A stretch of 64,000 nt of DNA from Cylindrodendrum hubeiense (Eukaryota; Ascomycota; Sordariomycetes; Hypocreales; Nectriaceae), in the NCBI GenBank assembly GCA_014621425.1, contig JAANBB010000088.1, positions 54,483-118,482 of the forward strand, written 5' to 3'. Below, one piece after another: positions 1 through 10,510 of the stretch (the first letter of the stretch is position 1; each line of letters opens with the position of its first letter). A model generated the notes under the pieces. It had not been told where the DNA came from. It did not search any database and worked only from the letters and a program-made list of their open reading frames with translations. A program made the translations under genes and the position numbers.

Positions 1-1
1 C

Positions 2-519
2 CTGGTTCAGGCTATTGCCGCCGCCGAGGCGGGCGTCGATGCCATTGCCCCGTATGTTGGACGTATTGCCGACTGGGGCAAATTGCACGGCGTTGAGGGA
101 GACCTGGGCGTCGCTACCGTGTCAACGATCCAGAATTACCTGCGAAAGTATGGTCTGAGCACGAAGGTCATGGCAGCAAGCTTCAGAAATGTTGGTCAAG
201 TTCGCGACTTGGCCGGCATTGATCTGCTCACTGCAGCACCGGCCATTCTCGAAGCAGTGGAGAAGGAGACGGAGCCCATTGTCGCCAAGTTGACAACACA
301 GAGTGGTACGTATCAATGAACAACCCTACGACTTCCTGCTAATCATGCCTAGCACAAAACTCGGACTTGCCTGAAGTTTCCTACATTAACGATGAATCGG
401 CCTTTAGATGGGCGTTTAATGCTGACGCCTGCGCGGTGGAGAAGTCGGCTGACGCCATGAAGAAGTTTGGCGACGATACGGAGAAGCTGAAGGCACTTCT
501 AGCGGGATTGCTTGCCTGA
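2..519 (+). CDS. Transaldolase, C-terminal part (5'-truncated by window edge)
   Basis: Transaldolases move a dihydroxyacetone unit between sugar phosphates in the cytosolic non-oxidative pentose phosphate pathway. The visible frame reads AEAGVDAIAPYVGRIADW, then VMAASFRNVGQVRDLAG and DLLTAAP, which match the second half of class I transaldolases (SPFVGRI, GASFRN and LT-P blocks). An intron lies at 306-352 (GTACGT donor, CCTAG acceptor). The exons join in frame and continue with SYINDESAFRWAFN, the usual C-terminal helix. The divergence from the housekeeping consensus (AAAEAGV, SADAMKKFG) suggests a paralogue rather than the main enzyme. It lies 0.7 kb upstream of a sugar kinase on the same strand. 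The catalytic lysine lies outside the window. Confidence 0.9.
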
Positions 520-1250
520 GGAGTTTACGTACTCTATGACTGTGGACTAGCCACGGCCGCTTAAATGGCTGACTGCGGAATGTAGATCATGCAATTAGGC
601 ACGCTCAAAGTTATAATTTTAAACCTGCATTGAAGGTCTGAACTCACCATAGTCAACCTCGTAGTCAAATACTGCTCTAGTTTTGGTAGTCGCTATTGAC
701 GCAATCGGATTTTGCCTCAAATGCCATATCATCATTTCCATGTAATCCACTCCCAAAATAGTGATCAAATGACCAATTCTGTCACTTTCTTCCGTGGTGT
801 TCGGCTATCATCGTTCGCAAGCCCCCTTCTCAAACAGGGAGACTGTAGGCTGCGTGACCTCGTCTGTTCCCGAGTCAAGCGACATCATTTCGTGTGTAGA
901 CTTTCGCCGCTCATCGGGACACCTGATGGCACTCAATCTCCACCTTCCCCACAGCCATCCCCATGTTTGTGTGGTGTGGTGACTAGTGGAGCATCGGGGA
1001 ATGCGTCGGGGGATCCTCCGACGGATGCGACTCGCGTGATGCCTCGACAAAGGTGGAGCAAGTTCCCCATAATTGCCCCGGAACCGAGGGAGGGTGTCAT
1101 TCAGAGCAATACCGACCATCATGTCAAGTTCAGGATTTAATGACTGAATCTCCTCTCCCATTTCTAAGCTGAACAGAACAAGCCATTTCTGTCTCATAAT
1201 TACACGAACATCCTTGAGTCTCCCACACCACGCCACACCACACTAACATT
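520..1250. other. Intergenic region upstream of the anhydro-sugar kinase
   Basis: This stretch holds the transaldolase 3' UTR and the kinase promoter. A 142-codon open frame at 712-1140 resembles no family and has an overlapping open frame on the opposite strand, so it is not called. CT- and CCACACCA-rich sequence at 1215-1250 lies directly before the kinase start and looks like a 5' UTR. Confidence 0.5.
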
Positions 1251-2534
1251 ATGGTGTACATCGTTGGCCTCAACAGCGGCTCGTCTTTTGACGGCGTGGA
1301 TGCTGTTCTATGCAAAATCTCTCTTGCAGAGGACGGCCATCCGACTCGTCCAGAGTACATAGATGGCTTAACAGTAGACTGGCCATTGGAGCTGCAGCCT
1401 CTCATTCTGCGAGCTTTTGACAACGACCTCACCATTTTTGAGATGACAAGACTGAACTACGTCGCTGGTGCCTTATACGCAGAGGCAGCGAATGGTCTGA
1501 TCGCTCAAAACAACCTGAAACCCCAGGACATCTTTGTCATTGGCTATGACGGACAAACCATCTACCAAGAGCCTCCAAACCGCGTCAAGGAGCGTGAATA
1601 CATACTGAGTGGTAACAAGAGCCTACCGGACCTTTGGTTGAAGGGCGGCTACCCCTGCGGCTTCTTTATTGCGGAATCAGGCGTGGTCGCGGCGTTGACA
1701 GATGTGGATACGGTAACGCAGTTCAGACCAGTCGACCACGCGCTCGGTGGTTCAGCTGCACCTCTCATGCAGTATCTCGACTTTGTCGCGTTTCGAAATG
1801 ACGGGCCAACCGTGACGCTAAACATCGGCGGCATCGCCAACTTGCAGCTTGCAGATAAGGATCGCAGCAAGATGATGGCCTTCGATACTGGCCCCGGCAA
1901 CGTCATGATTGACCATGTCGTGAAGGCCAGGACGGGCCGTGGCTACGACAAGGATGGAGAACTGGCTGCCAAGGGCAACGCGATTGCATCGCTTCTCGCG
2001 GAGCTTCAAACCCACGACTTTTACACACGCAAACCACCTCGCTCAGCCTGGCGGTTGGATTTTGGTGCCAGTTACGCCGACAGAATCCTTGAAAAATACG
2101 CCGCCGAGTCGACAGAAGACATTCTCGCCACGCTGACCCAATTCACGGCCTTGTCTATCACGAGCAGTCTCGTCGACTTTATTCTTCCCCGGACTGCCGT
2201 AGTGCAGGTCATTGCATCCGGCGGCGGTACAAGGAACGCGACGTTGATGAAGAACCTGGGCGCCGAGATTGCCAAGCATGGCCTTACGCTGTCCGTCAGC
2301 GACAAGTTCGGTATTCCAGCTGCCTACAAGGAAGCCATAAAGTTCGCGACTTTAGCATTTGCAAACAAGCACGGTTTGGCGAATAACATCCCTGCTGCTG
2401 GGGGTGCCGTCAAATACGCTGTTCTTGGAAAACTGTCGCTTGCGCCCTGGAGAGCCAAGAATGCAGAGGAGGTTATTGGAAGGAACGAATTAGTGCTAGG
2501 TTTAGGGAAGAGTGAGTTCTGTCCTGATCAATGA
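1251..2534 (+). CDS. Anhydro-sugar kinase, AnmK / levoglucosan kinase family
   Basis: Single exon, 427 aa. Members cleave the 1,6-anhydro bond and phosphorylate the sugar in one ATP-dependent step. Bacterial AnmK acts on anhydro-N-acetylmuramic acid; the yeast Lipomyces levoglucosan kinase of the same family gives glucose 6-phosphate. Visible motifs are the N-terminal phosphate loop GLNSGSSFDGVD (family GTMSGTSxDGxD), VGYDGQTIYQ, TLNIGGIANLQL, FDTGPGNVMID and ASGGGTRNATLM. Length matches the family (about 370-440 aa) and all motifs are present, so it should be active. Fungi lack peptidoglycan, so an anhydro-hexose substrate, or scavenged bacterial wall sugar, is more likely than endogenous murein. 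The start is the first ATG after a CCACACCACACT leader. Proximity to transaldolase fits a sugar-phosphate role, which is inference. Confidence 0.9.
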   Translation: MVYIVGLNSGSSFDGVDAVLCKISLAEDGHPTRPEYIDGLTVDWPLELQPLILRAFDNDLTIFEMTRLNYVAGALYAEAANGLIAQNNLKPQDIFVIGYDGQTIYQEPPNRVKEREYILSGNKSLPDLWLKGGYPCGFFIAESGVVAALTDVDTVTQFRPVDHALGGSAAPLMQYLDFVAFRNDGPTVTLNIGGIANLQLADKDRSKMMAFDTGPGNVMIDHVVKARTGRGYDKDGELAAKGNAIASLLAELQTHDFYTRKPPRSAWRLDFGASYADRILEKYAAESTEDILATLTQFTALSITSSLVDFILPRTAVVQVIASGGGTRNATLMKNLGAEIAKHGLTLSVSDKFGIPAAYKEAIKFATLAFANKHGLANNIPAAGGAVKYAVLGKLSLAPWRAKNAEEVIGRNELVLGLGKSEFCPDQ

Positions 2535-2968
2535 CGCTTCAGCGAAAGCTAATGGAGAAAACAGCAAATGGAACTCATACCAACGGGACCAACGGAGCCA
2601 ACGGGGCATGATCGGTTTGATGTAAGATTGTGTAGTTCTCACCCCAGGAGATTAAGTCTAAAATACTCTTATTGGGCACCTTGTTCACCGCATGACAGTC
2701 GGGGACGCAGCGATGATATTCCGGGTCAAGACAGTCGGCACTCACGACGTCACATGCCGAGCCTAATGGCGCCCAACCAAGGATGGACGAGGACAGGGAC
2801 CAATATGTAGCTAAATTTACAGCCATTAGCACGGCTTTTCCTCCTCACTTTTTACTTCTCTATTTTGTAGAAAACCTCACAGCTCGAGCAAGGCTCACTG
2901 ATGCTCCCCTCCCCCGACTGTGCTTTGGCGCCCAAAAACCCCCCACGGACCAGACATTTTCTGAGCTG
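2535..2968. other. Intergenic region between sugar kinase and HET gene
   Basis: No family-matching frame is seen. The frame of the HET gene is open back to an ATG at 2783, but the residues encoded there are not HET-like and include a long hydrophobic stretch, so this is treated as promoter and 5' UTR. A CT-rich tract lies around 2835-2865. Confidence 0.4.
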
Positions 2969-4237
2969 ATGGATTTCAAATATCAGCGGAGGCTCGGAAA
3001 GGATGAGCTCAGACTTATTCAGCCAATTCTGTTGAATCACAACCACATCAGTTTTCGGACGTTGACAATCTCGAGAGCGGGTGCCCCTCAATATACCGCC
3101 GTTTCATACACCTGGGGCGACGATGAACCTTCAGACACAATCCAATTGGACAGTCAGAAATTTTGCGTCAGGCCTAATTTGTGGTCGTGCCTGTACTATC
3201 TAGGTCGTGGCGCACAAAATTCATGCGTGAACTACTTGTGGGTAGATGCGATATGCATCAACCAAACCGACAACGTCGAACGGAGTGCCCAAGTCTCTTC
3301 CATGGACGAAACTTATAAAAACGCTGGTTTTGTATCCGTTTGGTTGGGCCTCGTACCCTTGCCTGAGGCCTACTCTAACCGAATACTCAAAAATAAACGT
3401 GCCAGAACGTTAGAGTCTGATGGATTCAACTTCTCTGACTCCATGGCAGAGGTCGCAAATCGCCCGTACTGGTCTCGCTTTTGGGTGATTCAAGAATTCC
3501 TCCTTGGAAAAGATGTTATACTGTATTGCAGCAACATCGGAATCAACTGGGTCGATTTTAAATTTACGTTGTGCAGAAATGCGCACATCGATGAGTTTGG
3601 AGACATGAGTCAACTGGACGGCAAAGAAAGTACCTTCAAGGCTTTGCCACTGGTGATGGGACGCCATCCCGATAGGCTCCCAGAGTTATTCCAGCCACTT
3701 TACAGCCTTCTAGTCAACCATCGCGGATCGAAATGCAAGGACTCCAGAGACAGAATCTTCTCACTTATGGGATTGATTTGCCCTGACGAGCGACGGTTTC
3801 TGAGCAGGGTTTTCCCAAATTATGATATGACAGAAGATCATGTACGCATCATTACTTTAGCGTACTTGATCCACGTTGGATCTCTTGAACCCCCTTATAA
3901 GACAATAACCCAAACTTCAGAAGAGATATTTCTAGGCCTCGGAGTAGAGTCCGCGATGGAGAGAAAAAGACTCATACGTCGAGCTGAGAGGTTTGATCCC
4001 ATTGGCCTTGAGTCATCAAGCGAGTTTTTAGGGATTCTGGCACTCCATGATGAAATGGAACGGTTCCAGGAGTTGGATGCTCTCAATGATGAACTAGAAC
4101 AGTTCCAAGGGTTGGGTTCAGAAAACATCGAGGCAGGGGAGACAGGCGAGACAGAACCTCGAACGAACACGACAAGAAGGATTATCGGGGTTCTAATTTT
4201 CATACTCGTAGTGACAGTAGTTTGGTCACATCAATGA
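2969..4237 (+). CDS. HET-domain protein with C-terminal membrane anchor
   Basis: HET domains trigger growth arrest or cell death in vegetative incompatibility, and the same architecture is thought to serve broader non-self recognition. The canonical blocks appear in order: YTAVSYTWGD, LWVDAICINQTD, YWSRFWVIQEF and RDRIFSLMGL. I chose the ATG at 2969 (422 aa) because MDFKYQRRL begins the usual region just ahead of the domain; an upstream in-frame ATG at 2783 would add 62 non-conserved residues. The last 20 residues follow a basic TRR and form one hydrophobic segment (IIGVLIFILVVTVVW) with a three-residue tail. That is the layout of a tail-anchored protein, unusual for HET proteins and suggesting membrane tethering. 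Two glutamate-rich repeats (DEMERFQELDALNDELEQFQ) precede it. Confidence 0.88.
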   Translation: MDFKYQRRLGKDELRLIQPILLNHNHISFRTLTISRAGAPQYTAVSYTWGDDEPSDTIQLDSQKFCVRPNLWSCLYYLGRGAQNSCVNYLWVDAICINQTDNVERSAQVSSMDETYKNAGFVSVWLGLVPLPEAYSNRILKNKRARTLESDGFNFSDSMAEVANRPYWSRFWVIQEFLLGKDVILYCSNIGINWVDFKFTLCRNAHIDEFGDMSQLDGKESTFKALPLVMGRHPDRLPELFQPLYSLLVNHRGSKCKDSRDRIFSLMGLICPDERRFLSRVFPNYDMTEDHVRIITLAYLIHVGSLEPPYKTITQTSEEIFLGLGVESAMERKRLIRRAERFDPIGLESSSEFLGILALHDEMERFQELDALNDELEQFQGLGSENIEAGETGETEPRTNTTRRIIGVLIFILVVTVVWSHQ

Positions 4238-4441
4238 TTAGCAAGGATGCTAGTCTTTGTAAAATTGTCGGGACTTGGAGATTAGAAAATTCGCGCTTTG
4301 TTGTCAAGTTAAATCCTGCTTGAGTGTTCATAGTAAAGGGAATAATTCACAATAACATTCCGGGCCTAAAAGATAATACTCCATCCAAATCCAGCAAAGT
4401 CTACGCTGGTGCGGCTCTGTGGCCCCACCATCACTCACTCT

Positions 4442-6166
4442 TCATCGACGCACCTGCACCGGGTGTGCCTCCGTGTTGAACACAAACCCATTGAACGCCC
4501 CTTGACCCTGCACTTGGACGATCGAATCAGGCGCAAAGATGAGATACAAGTACTTGAGCGTCTCGGCCAGCCAGAAACTCTGCATGAAGTCGCCATGGCC
4601 TCCACCATCCTCCTTGGTCACATCGCGCAGGTGTGCATAGCCACTGCCAGCGCGGCACGCCCGCTCGATATGCTGGAAGCCCAGCCAGGCCATATTCTGG
4701 TACTTGGGGTCACCTGTGGCGCGGTATGCGTAGTATAGGCTCTCCATGGTTTCGGGTCGAAGGATGTAGCCTCGCGACGTGGCCCAGAAGCCGGCTTTGT
4801 CGTAAAATTCGGCCTGGTCGTCTGGAGGAGCTGCATTATCGGCACTAAGTTCCTGCGCGCTGTCGACCCAGCGGAAGCCTTCGGGGCCGACGCCGCTGGC
4901 AGTCTGGTAGTATGTCTCGTAGTATGACTCGGCAAGCTCAAGACCAAAGCTGGTGTACTTGTCCTGATTGAGCACGATGCCTCCGAGGATGAAGCTGCCG
5001 CCGGCGAAGCTAGCCACTGGACCTGTGTGTTAATTCCATGCAACCTTGGCTTTCTCGGGAGTACTTACAGTGGCCAGAGCTCGGATATGTCGTTTTTCCC
5101 GAGTATCCAGAAAGGAAGGTCAAATCCTCGCGTGAGGTCGGGTGCGATGCGAGGAACTCCATGGTGGAGTCTGCAGCCAGGATCCACCGGTCTTTGTACT
5201 CGCCGAACTCCTTCGGATCGTACAAGTACATCTTGATCAGATACTCGTAGAAACTATCCGTGCCACCACCCCATCCTCCATTGCTGTCCAAGAATTTGCC
5301 GTCCTTGGTGCTGACCTGGTGTCCTACCAGTCCGGGGAAAGGCTCTGGGCTTCCAGTGGGGCGAAGCATGTATTCCTGAGCACGCTGTGACAGCTTGGCG
5401 TATTTTGGGTTTCCGGTAAGGTCGCTGAGGCGTGTCCACTCCAGCACCAGTGTGCCGAAGCCAGCGATGGAGTTGCGGTCGGCACCACTGAGACGCGGCT
5501 CTGGGTTCAGGTAGATGACACCGTCGGGGACGCCGCTGGGAGTGTCAAATGCGATGCTCAGGCTGTCCGCGAGACTTTCGGCCTGTTTGAGCAGAGCTTC
5601 GACCTCCTCGGGTTTGGTTTTAAGATGCTTCATGGGACCTTTCAAAAGGTCATAGCCTGTCATAGTTAGTCAAAACTCAGAGGCTTCAAGCAGTCAAATG
5701 GCTGGGCGTTACCGGAAATCAAGCCGCCTAGATATCTGATAGTAGTCTCGAAGACGGAGATGCCTTGGTTGGCTGCTTTCGTCGTGGTAAAGTCTATCTT
5801 GGGGATGTACTCTAAGATCTGGTTCACAATCTCGGTTTCCTCCATGAGGATAGCAGTGGTCAGTGTATCAACAGAGGTTACGCTCCACCCATTCCTAGAC
5901 ACCCTAGTCAGTGGACGCAGGTTAAAAGAGCCTCATGTGGGGACAAACCTGTCATCCGCGAATGTGTTGCTGATGGGGCGTAGGCTATCATGAGGGAAGG
6001 CATGATCGTAATAGGCCTTCCATGATGTCTGGAAGACTTCTCTCACGGCGTCGGCTCTGCTGGCGTTTGGGCGCGGGACAGCCCGTTTCGCGGCATTTGG
6101 CAACGGTGACACGAGCATCGGGAGAGTTGATCCCAGGATAAGGGCTAGTCCGCTGCTTAGTCTCAT
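4442..6166 (-). CDS. Secreted class I alpha-1,2-mannosidase, GH47
   Basis: Calcium-dependent inverting enzyme that trims alpha-1,2-linked mannose from N-glycans; secreted fungal forms also act outside the cell. Exons on the minus strand are 5949-6166, 5713-5894, 5069-5656 and 4442-5022, giving 522 aa with all introns 46-56 nt and in frame. The N-terminus is a signal peptide (MRLSSGLALILGSTLPMLVS). The first splice restores DDRNGWSVTSVDTL, a GH47 hallmark. Further blocks are GGWGGGTDSFYEYLIKMY, FAGGSFILGG, RPETMESLYYAYRAT and the C-terminal TEAHP that ligates calcium. Length matches the family (about 500-520 aa). All hallmark blocks are present, so I expect an active enzyme. The class-specific retention membrane anchor is absent, which fits secretion or vesicular localisation. 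Confidence 0.93.
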
Positions 6167-7174
6167 GATGCTAGAGCGAAGTGAACGGGACGGATACGCA
6201 CGATGGACTCAATCCGGGTGGATGGGTTCTAGATATTAAGAGATAGAACTACGATGGCGGCAAGTGATGATCGTCAGGGGGGTCGGGGAGATTTGATGGT
6301 TTCAGTGGTCTCAATCACAAGACAAAGTGGCGGCTCTCGCGGGGTTTTGTCTGGTGATCCTCCCTCTCCCGTCCGCCCTTTATCCGGCACATTATTATAG
6401 CCGAGAGTCTCAAAAGCACTGAAGTGCTATAAGCGGGCCGCAACAAAGAAACGCTAGGCCCATCGTGGTGGGCGTGATGAGTCCAAAGGCGGCATAGCCT
6501 CCCTGGTAGCGTGACACCATCAAGATGGCGGGATAGCGGCATGTCCCCCCGACGTGTCCCCGACGCGTAAACAGGGCGCTCCCTCGCGATCAGCATGCGC
6601 AGCCGTGTCTGCAGTCTCTGACTCTCTTCTCGGCGGCTCAGGAGATTGCATGGACGTGTTTAATAGTCGTTCATGCAAACCAGGGTATTGGTGATTTGTC
6701 TCAGACGCAAGCAACCAATCAGATTGCTGAGATATGGGTCAAGGGCGGGGTTGCTGGTGGTGTGAAGGGGGAACGAAGTGAATGGCAACTCAAAGTTGGA
6801 ACAGTGCTCAAAGGCCATCGATGATTTAAGAAAGCTTTCTTATTTGCATATTCTCACTCTTCTCCCATAAAAGTTTCAATCATGCTTGTTCTCGGAATTT
6901 TCCTCCTACTGTGCCTTTGATCAATCAAGGTATTCCTCGTTTGGCTGTAGGGTAGGCTATCTTCCCTCAGATCTACGTCGCACCTCAGCAGCAGTCACGA
7001 AGAAGACCCCCAGAGCTACCAGGTCTAGAGCCTAAAAATGGAGTATAGAATGCAACGGTATGTTGATATATCATCGGCCGTTGTTTCTGGGTGGACATTT
7101 CCAAAAATGAAGAGCATGTACTCACACTACATCTATTGAAATGAATGGAGCAAATGCAAAAAGAAAATGTTAAG
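6167..7174. other. Intergenic region, mannosidase promoter side
   Basis: I see no supported gene. The first 100 bases upstream of the mannosidase start are its promoter. Short open frames around 6315-6714 on the minus strand match nothing. Confidence 0.4.
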
Positions 7175-7256
7175 CGACATAGGCCTGATTTGAACAGACG
7201 CCTCCGAAGAGATATGATTTCTAGTCATACGCATTAGACCACTCTGCCACTATGCC
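7175..7256 (-). tRNA. tRNA-Ser (anticodon AGA)
   Basis: The reverse complement folds as a class II cloverleaf of 82 nt. The acceptor stem is GGCATAG/CTATGTC with one G-U pair, and the discriminator is G. The D arm holds the A-box TGGCAGAGTGG. The anticodon stem TATGA/TCATA closes a seven-base loop CTAGAAA with anticodon AGA, reading UCU. A long variable arm with a UUCG-type loop marks serine or leucine. The T arm GTCTG/CAGGC carries a normal TTCAAAT loop. There is no intron. The B-box departs from the GGTTCGA consensus, so reduced expression is possible, but no pairing is broken. Confidence 0.85.
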
Positions 7257-8419
7257 TTGTTTGCTGATGGAGATTTTGCTCACTAATGTGGGCTAAAAGG
7301 GTTACCTAGTGGTGTCCACAAGGGTCTAGGCCCTCTTTGCCCCCGCATCACACTCTGCATGGGCAACATCGGAATACACACTCGTTTACGATAAATATTG
7401 ATTGAATTGGACATGCCGAACGCATTGGTGAGAGTATCAATTGGCTTTTGCAGTTGAAGCATGATCTTGGTCACTCTCCGTTGCACGGCAAACTAAGAGT
7501 ATCACCCTACTAGGCTTACCCTGTGTCTTGCCTGGTGGAGAAAACGACGAGTGTGTCGGCCGGCCTTAAGAGGATAGTTATTCGGTATGGACATCTCTCA
7601 AAGCTTTAAGCAACTGTAAGTATTCAGTCATCTCTTTCCAATGACTGGGAAGGATTTCGCTTGAATCGTTACCAAGCCCACTGTGAAATCGGCAGTAAGA
7701 TTGAAGCTGTTGTTGAGACATATGCCTTGTTGAGTCATGGCACTACTAGGCTTTGGCTTCCGCACAGAACTATACCTGACAGTAACGGCGGAAGCGACAG
7801 AAAAGTCAGGTTGAGTTGTATCTTGGGGTTTAATTCTTGGCGTAAGCCACGCTGCGACTTTCCTGAACAGGAGCCGATTTCGGGCCCAGGCGAAAGCTTA
7901 TGGCCGATGGTCATGTAACCCACCGCGATTCATTCAATGCTGGCCTCGTCACCCAATTGGTTGTCGAATGACAATCCATGCCCTCGGCGGCTACCCTTGG
8001 CCAATTTTCATGCACAATTCTGTGAGGCTCGCCTCTCTATCGCTAGCCTTTGGGGGCCGAATTTGTTCGCTTGGGATGGCTGCGTTTGAGACTCGGCGTT
8101 ATTGATCTCTGTCTCCCCCTTACTTGCTCATCCGCCCAAAAGCTATTCCCACCTGAGAACGAGTTTATTCAGCATCAAGTGCCTCAAAGGGACGTCGAAA
8201 CTCTCTCTCAATTATGGAGAATTCAGAAACCTCATCACTCTGCTGGATGCAACCCCTCCGTGGCGAATCGACCAAGGTAGAGGGGAGAGATAGTAAATCG
8301 CCAAAATTATGTGTTGAGATTCAGCCTGACCGTGTACCAGGCCCCCCAGAGACAGGGCAGCTAAAAATGCTTCCGAAATTATATAAAATATTGCCAAGTA
8401 CCGCTCTTCCACATTATAG
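7257..8419. other. Intergenic region between tRNA and second HET gene
   Basis: No supported gene. An 85-codon frame at 7661-7918 overlaps an open frame on the other strand and resembles nothing. The last few hundred bases are the 3' flank of the HET gene read from the right. Confidence 0.35.
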
Positions 8420-10510
8420 CTATTCAATAATGAAATCTTCAATATCATCTTCCAGCAGCCCCTCATTCAAGCCACTGTAAGTTACACCTAACACAAAGCA
8501 CTTGCCCACGAAACCCCAGATAGTCTTGCCGTCCTCTTCTCGCCTCCTTCTGATCACGCAAGGCAGATTTCCCCCAAACAGTTGCGCGATGATATCTCCT
8601 GGCTCTGCAATATCAGGGGCCAGACCCATAAACCCGTCGTCGGTGATGAACCATGTACGGGATCGTACAAATTCATCCTGTGGAAATGTGATACGAGTGC
8701 GATAGTGAGGGGTTACCAAACTGTACAGGCTCGCCTGCGTGTATCTGGGCTCAATCGAGCTACGCTCTGTGCCAGAGTTCATGGTATAGAGGGATGGTTC
8801 CGTTCCCGCGCCATGAAATTTGACGAAGACATGCTTATTTGGACCTCCGAGACCAGGTGCATCTTTCATAAATGCTGGTCTTAGCCTCGGGCGGTCTCGT
8901 GGAGCTCGACGGTATGACCAAAATGACTCTTGGCGCTCGATCCCTTCCTCGGCATCACAGAGCGGCTCCTTAAGCATTACTGTTTTGACAAATGCCTCTT
9001 TGTAGGTTATATATGTGGTTGGATAAGGCTCTGGGAAAGAGTTGATGAGTTCTGCATGTCTCCCTGCGTCCCAGTCTTCTCGTTTGACCAGTTCAACGTG
9101 CTTGATTTGGAGTAATTGAACCCCTCGAACAGTTAGTCGCAAAGGCATGACCAGAGGAATTGTTAAGTCAGGGAACTCGATTTTGCATCTTGGATCCCTT
9201 TCCTTTGCATAACTGCTTTCAGATATTTCCTTGCGAAGACTTCCGTCAGCCGCCACGAAACTGTACATTAATGGCTTGCCATTCCAGGGGCGTCTCCAAT
9301 CCGGTACCCACGATGGCAGATCTTGTGCGTGGTAGGATCCGTTGACACACATAAGCCACGTCAATGGGCGACGAGGTGATATCTTGAACCAAGCATACGT
9401 AACTCTGACATACACCTCTGCCAGGCTAAGGGAATAGTCGACTTTGGGAACGTGGCCGCCGTGTCCTCTCGCTATCCCCAACAAAGCAAACACGTGGTCC
9501 CTCGGGTCCGTCGCATGACATCCCCGAGAGCGCATTTGAAGATAGATGAGATGGTTGGCGGAGCCAGCATCTTTGACTAGATCCGAGTCCTCGGAGACTG
9601 GTCCAAGTTCCAGGGCGTTTATCAGGGCTCGCGTGGTTTGTCGCTGCTCCTCTAGGTTGAGTGGAATCCTGATGTGAACGCGGCCTGCATCATCATCGTG
9701 CATTTCACTCCTCCAAACTACTCGACATGCGGCGAGCAGGGTTTCCCACGCCATGGTTCCGTGTTCGGTGAAAATGATTGGTTGTTCCGAGATGACAACT
9801 TCTTGGATGATCCATACGCGGTGGAACCACGGGAGCTCAAAGAAGTCCATAAGAACATGCCAAGGATCGTGTTTTACAGGTTCAGAATCTGGGAACACTG
9901 AGCTGTTGGAAAAACGCATCACGTCCGACAAGCGGCTTGGTAATTTTTCTGTTTCCCAGGCCTCCATTGCAGCAAGAGCCTTGATAATTTTGAAAGCGGC
10001 CGGCATCAGTTCAAATCCTGTGAGGCAGATTATTGTGAACGTTGCAAGGCCATAGAATACGTGCATGATATTAACTTGGCTTGTCTTTTCGGCGATATCG
10101 TCTTGGTTGATGCAGAGGGAGTCAATCCAGAGTGGAACAAATGTCTCCTCGCTGCGGATAGATTGCAAGACCTTGCGTAAGTTGTCGGTGACCATGAAGT
10201 AGGCAGATGGCGGCACGTCGGTATTGACGCTTATCCATTCCCGTCCATCGTCGCGTGTTGTGCGGGTTACAATCGAAGTTGCTGCACCGATGCGATGGAT
10301 CCGCTCGTTGTTGCCCCATACGTAGGAAACTGCATTGAACCCATGACTGGATACTCCTTGTACCGAAATACTGACTACCAACTCGTCGGAGCCAGTACCG
10401 GGATGGAGGTGGACGACTCTAAACTCGTTTTCGCGGAGTGGATCATATTGGTATGGCGGTAGTTGTAGAAGTTCGTCGGCCGTTGGCGGCCGTATTGAGC
10501 GCCATGCCAT
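8420..10510 (-). CDS. HET-domain protein (696 aa)
   Basis: Single-exon heterokaryon-incompatibility domain protein. N-terminal YQYDPLRENEFRVVHLHPG is the typical lead-in, followed by FNAVSYVWGN, PLWIDSLCINQDD, FHRVWIIQEVV and RDHVFALLGIARGHG. The remaining 350 residues contain LPSWVPDWRRPW, a conserved post-HET block, and a C-terminal GDIIAQLFGGNLPCVIRR-type block common in long HET proteins. No partner domain (NACHT, WD40 or ankyrin) is attached. Inferred role: cytosolic trigger of incompatibility-type death. It is transcribed divergently from the AlkB-like gene, with 606 bases between start codons. The first ATG is used; no better start is present. Confidence 0.92.
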   Translation of the reverse strand: MAWRSIRPPTADELLQLPPYQYDPLRENEFRVVHLHPGTGSDELVVSISVQGVSSHGFNAVSYVWGNNERIHRIGAATSIVTRTTRDDGREWISVNTDVPPSAYFMVTDNLRKVLQSIRSEETFVPLWIDSLCINQDDIAEKTSQVNIMHVFYGLATFTIICLTGFELMPAAFKIIKALAAMEAWETEKLPSRLSDVMRFSNSSVFPDSEPVKHDPWHVLMDFFELPWFHRVWIIQEVVISEQPIIFTEHGTMAWETLLAACRVVWRSEMHDDDAGRVHIRIPLNLEEQRQTTRALINALELGPVSEDSDLVKDAGSANHLIYLQMRSRGCHATDPRDHVFALLGIARGHGGHVPKVDYSLSLAEVYVRVTYAWFKISPRRPLTWLMCVNGSYHAQDLPSWVPDWRRPWNGKPLMYSFVAADGSLRKEISESSYAKERDPRCKIEFPDLTIPLVMPLRLTVRGVQLLQIKHVELVKREDWDAGRHAELINSFPEPYPTTYITYKEAFVKTVMLKEPLCDAEEGIERQESFWSYRRAPRDRPRLRPAFMKDAPGLGGPNKHVFVKFHGAGTEPSLYTMNSGTERSSIEPRYTQASLYSLVTPHYRTRITFPQDEFVRSRTWFITDDGFMGLAPDIAEPGDIIAQLFGGNLPCVIRRRREEDGKTIWGFVGKCFVLGVTYSGLNEGLLEDDIEDFIIE

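Noticed and set aside
712..1140. 142-codon frame upstream of the sugar kinase
   Set aside because: No domain; an equally long frame is open on the opposite strand; composition looks non-coding.
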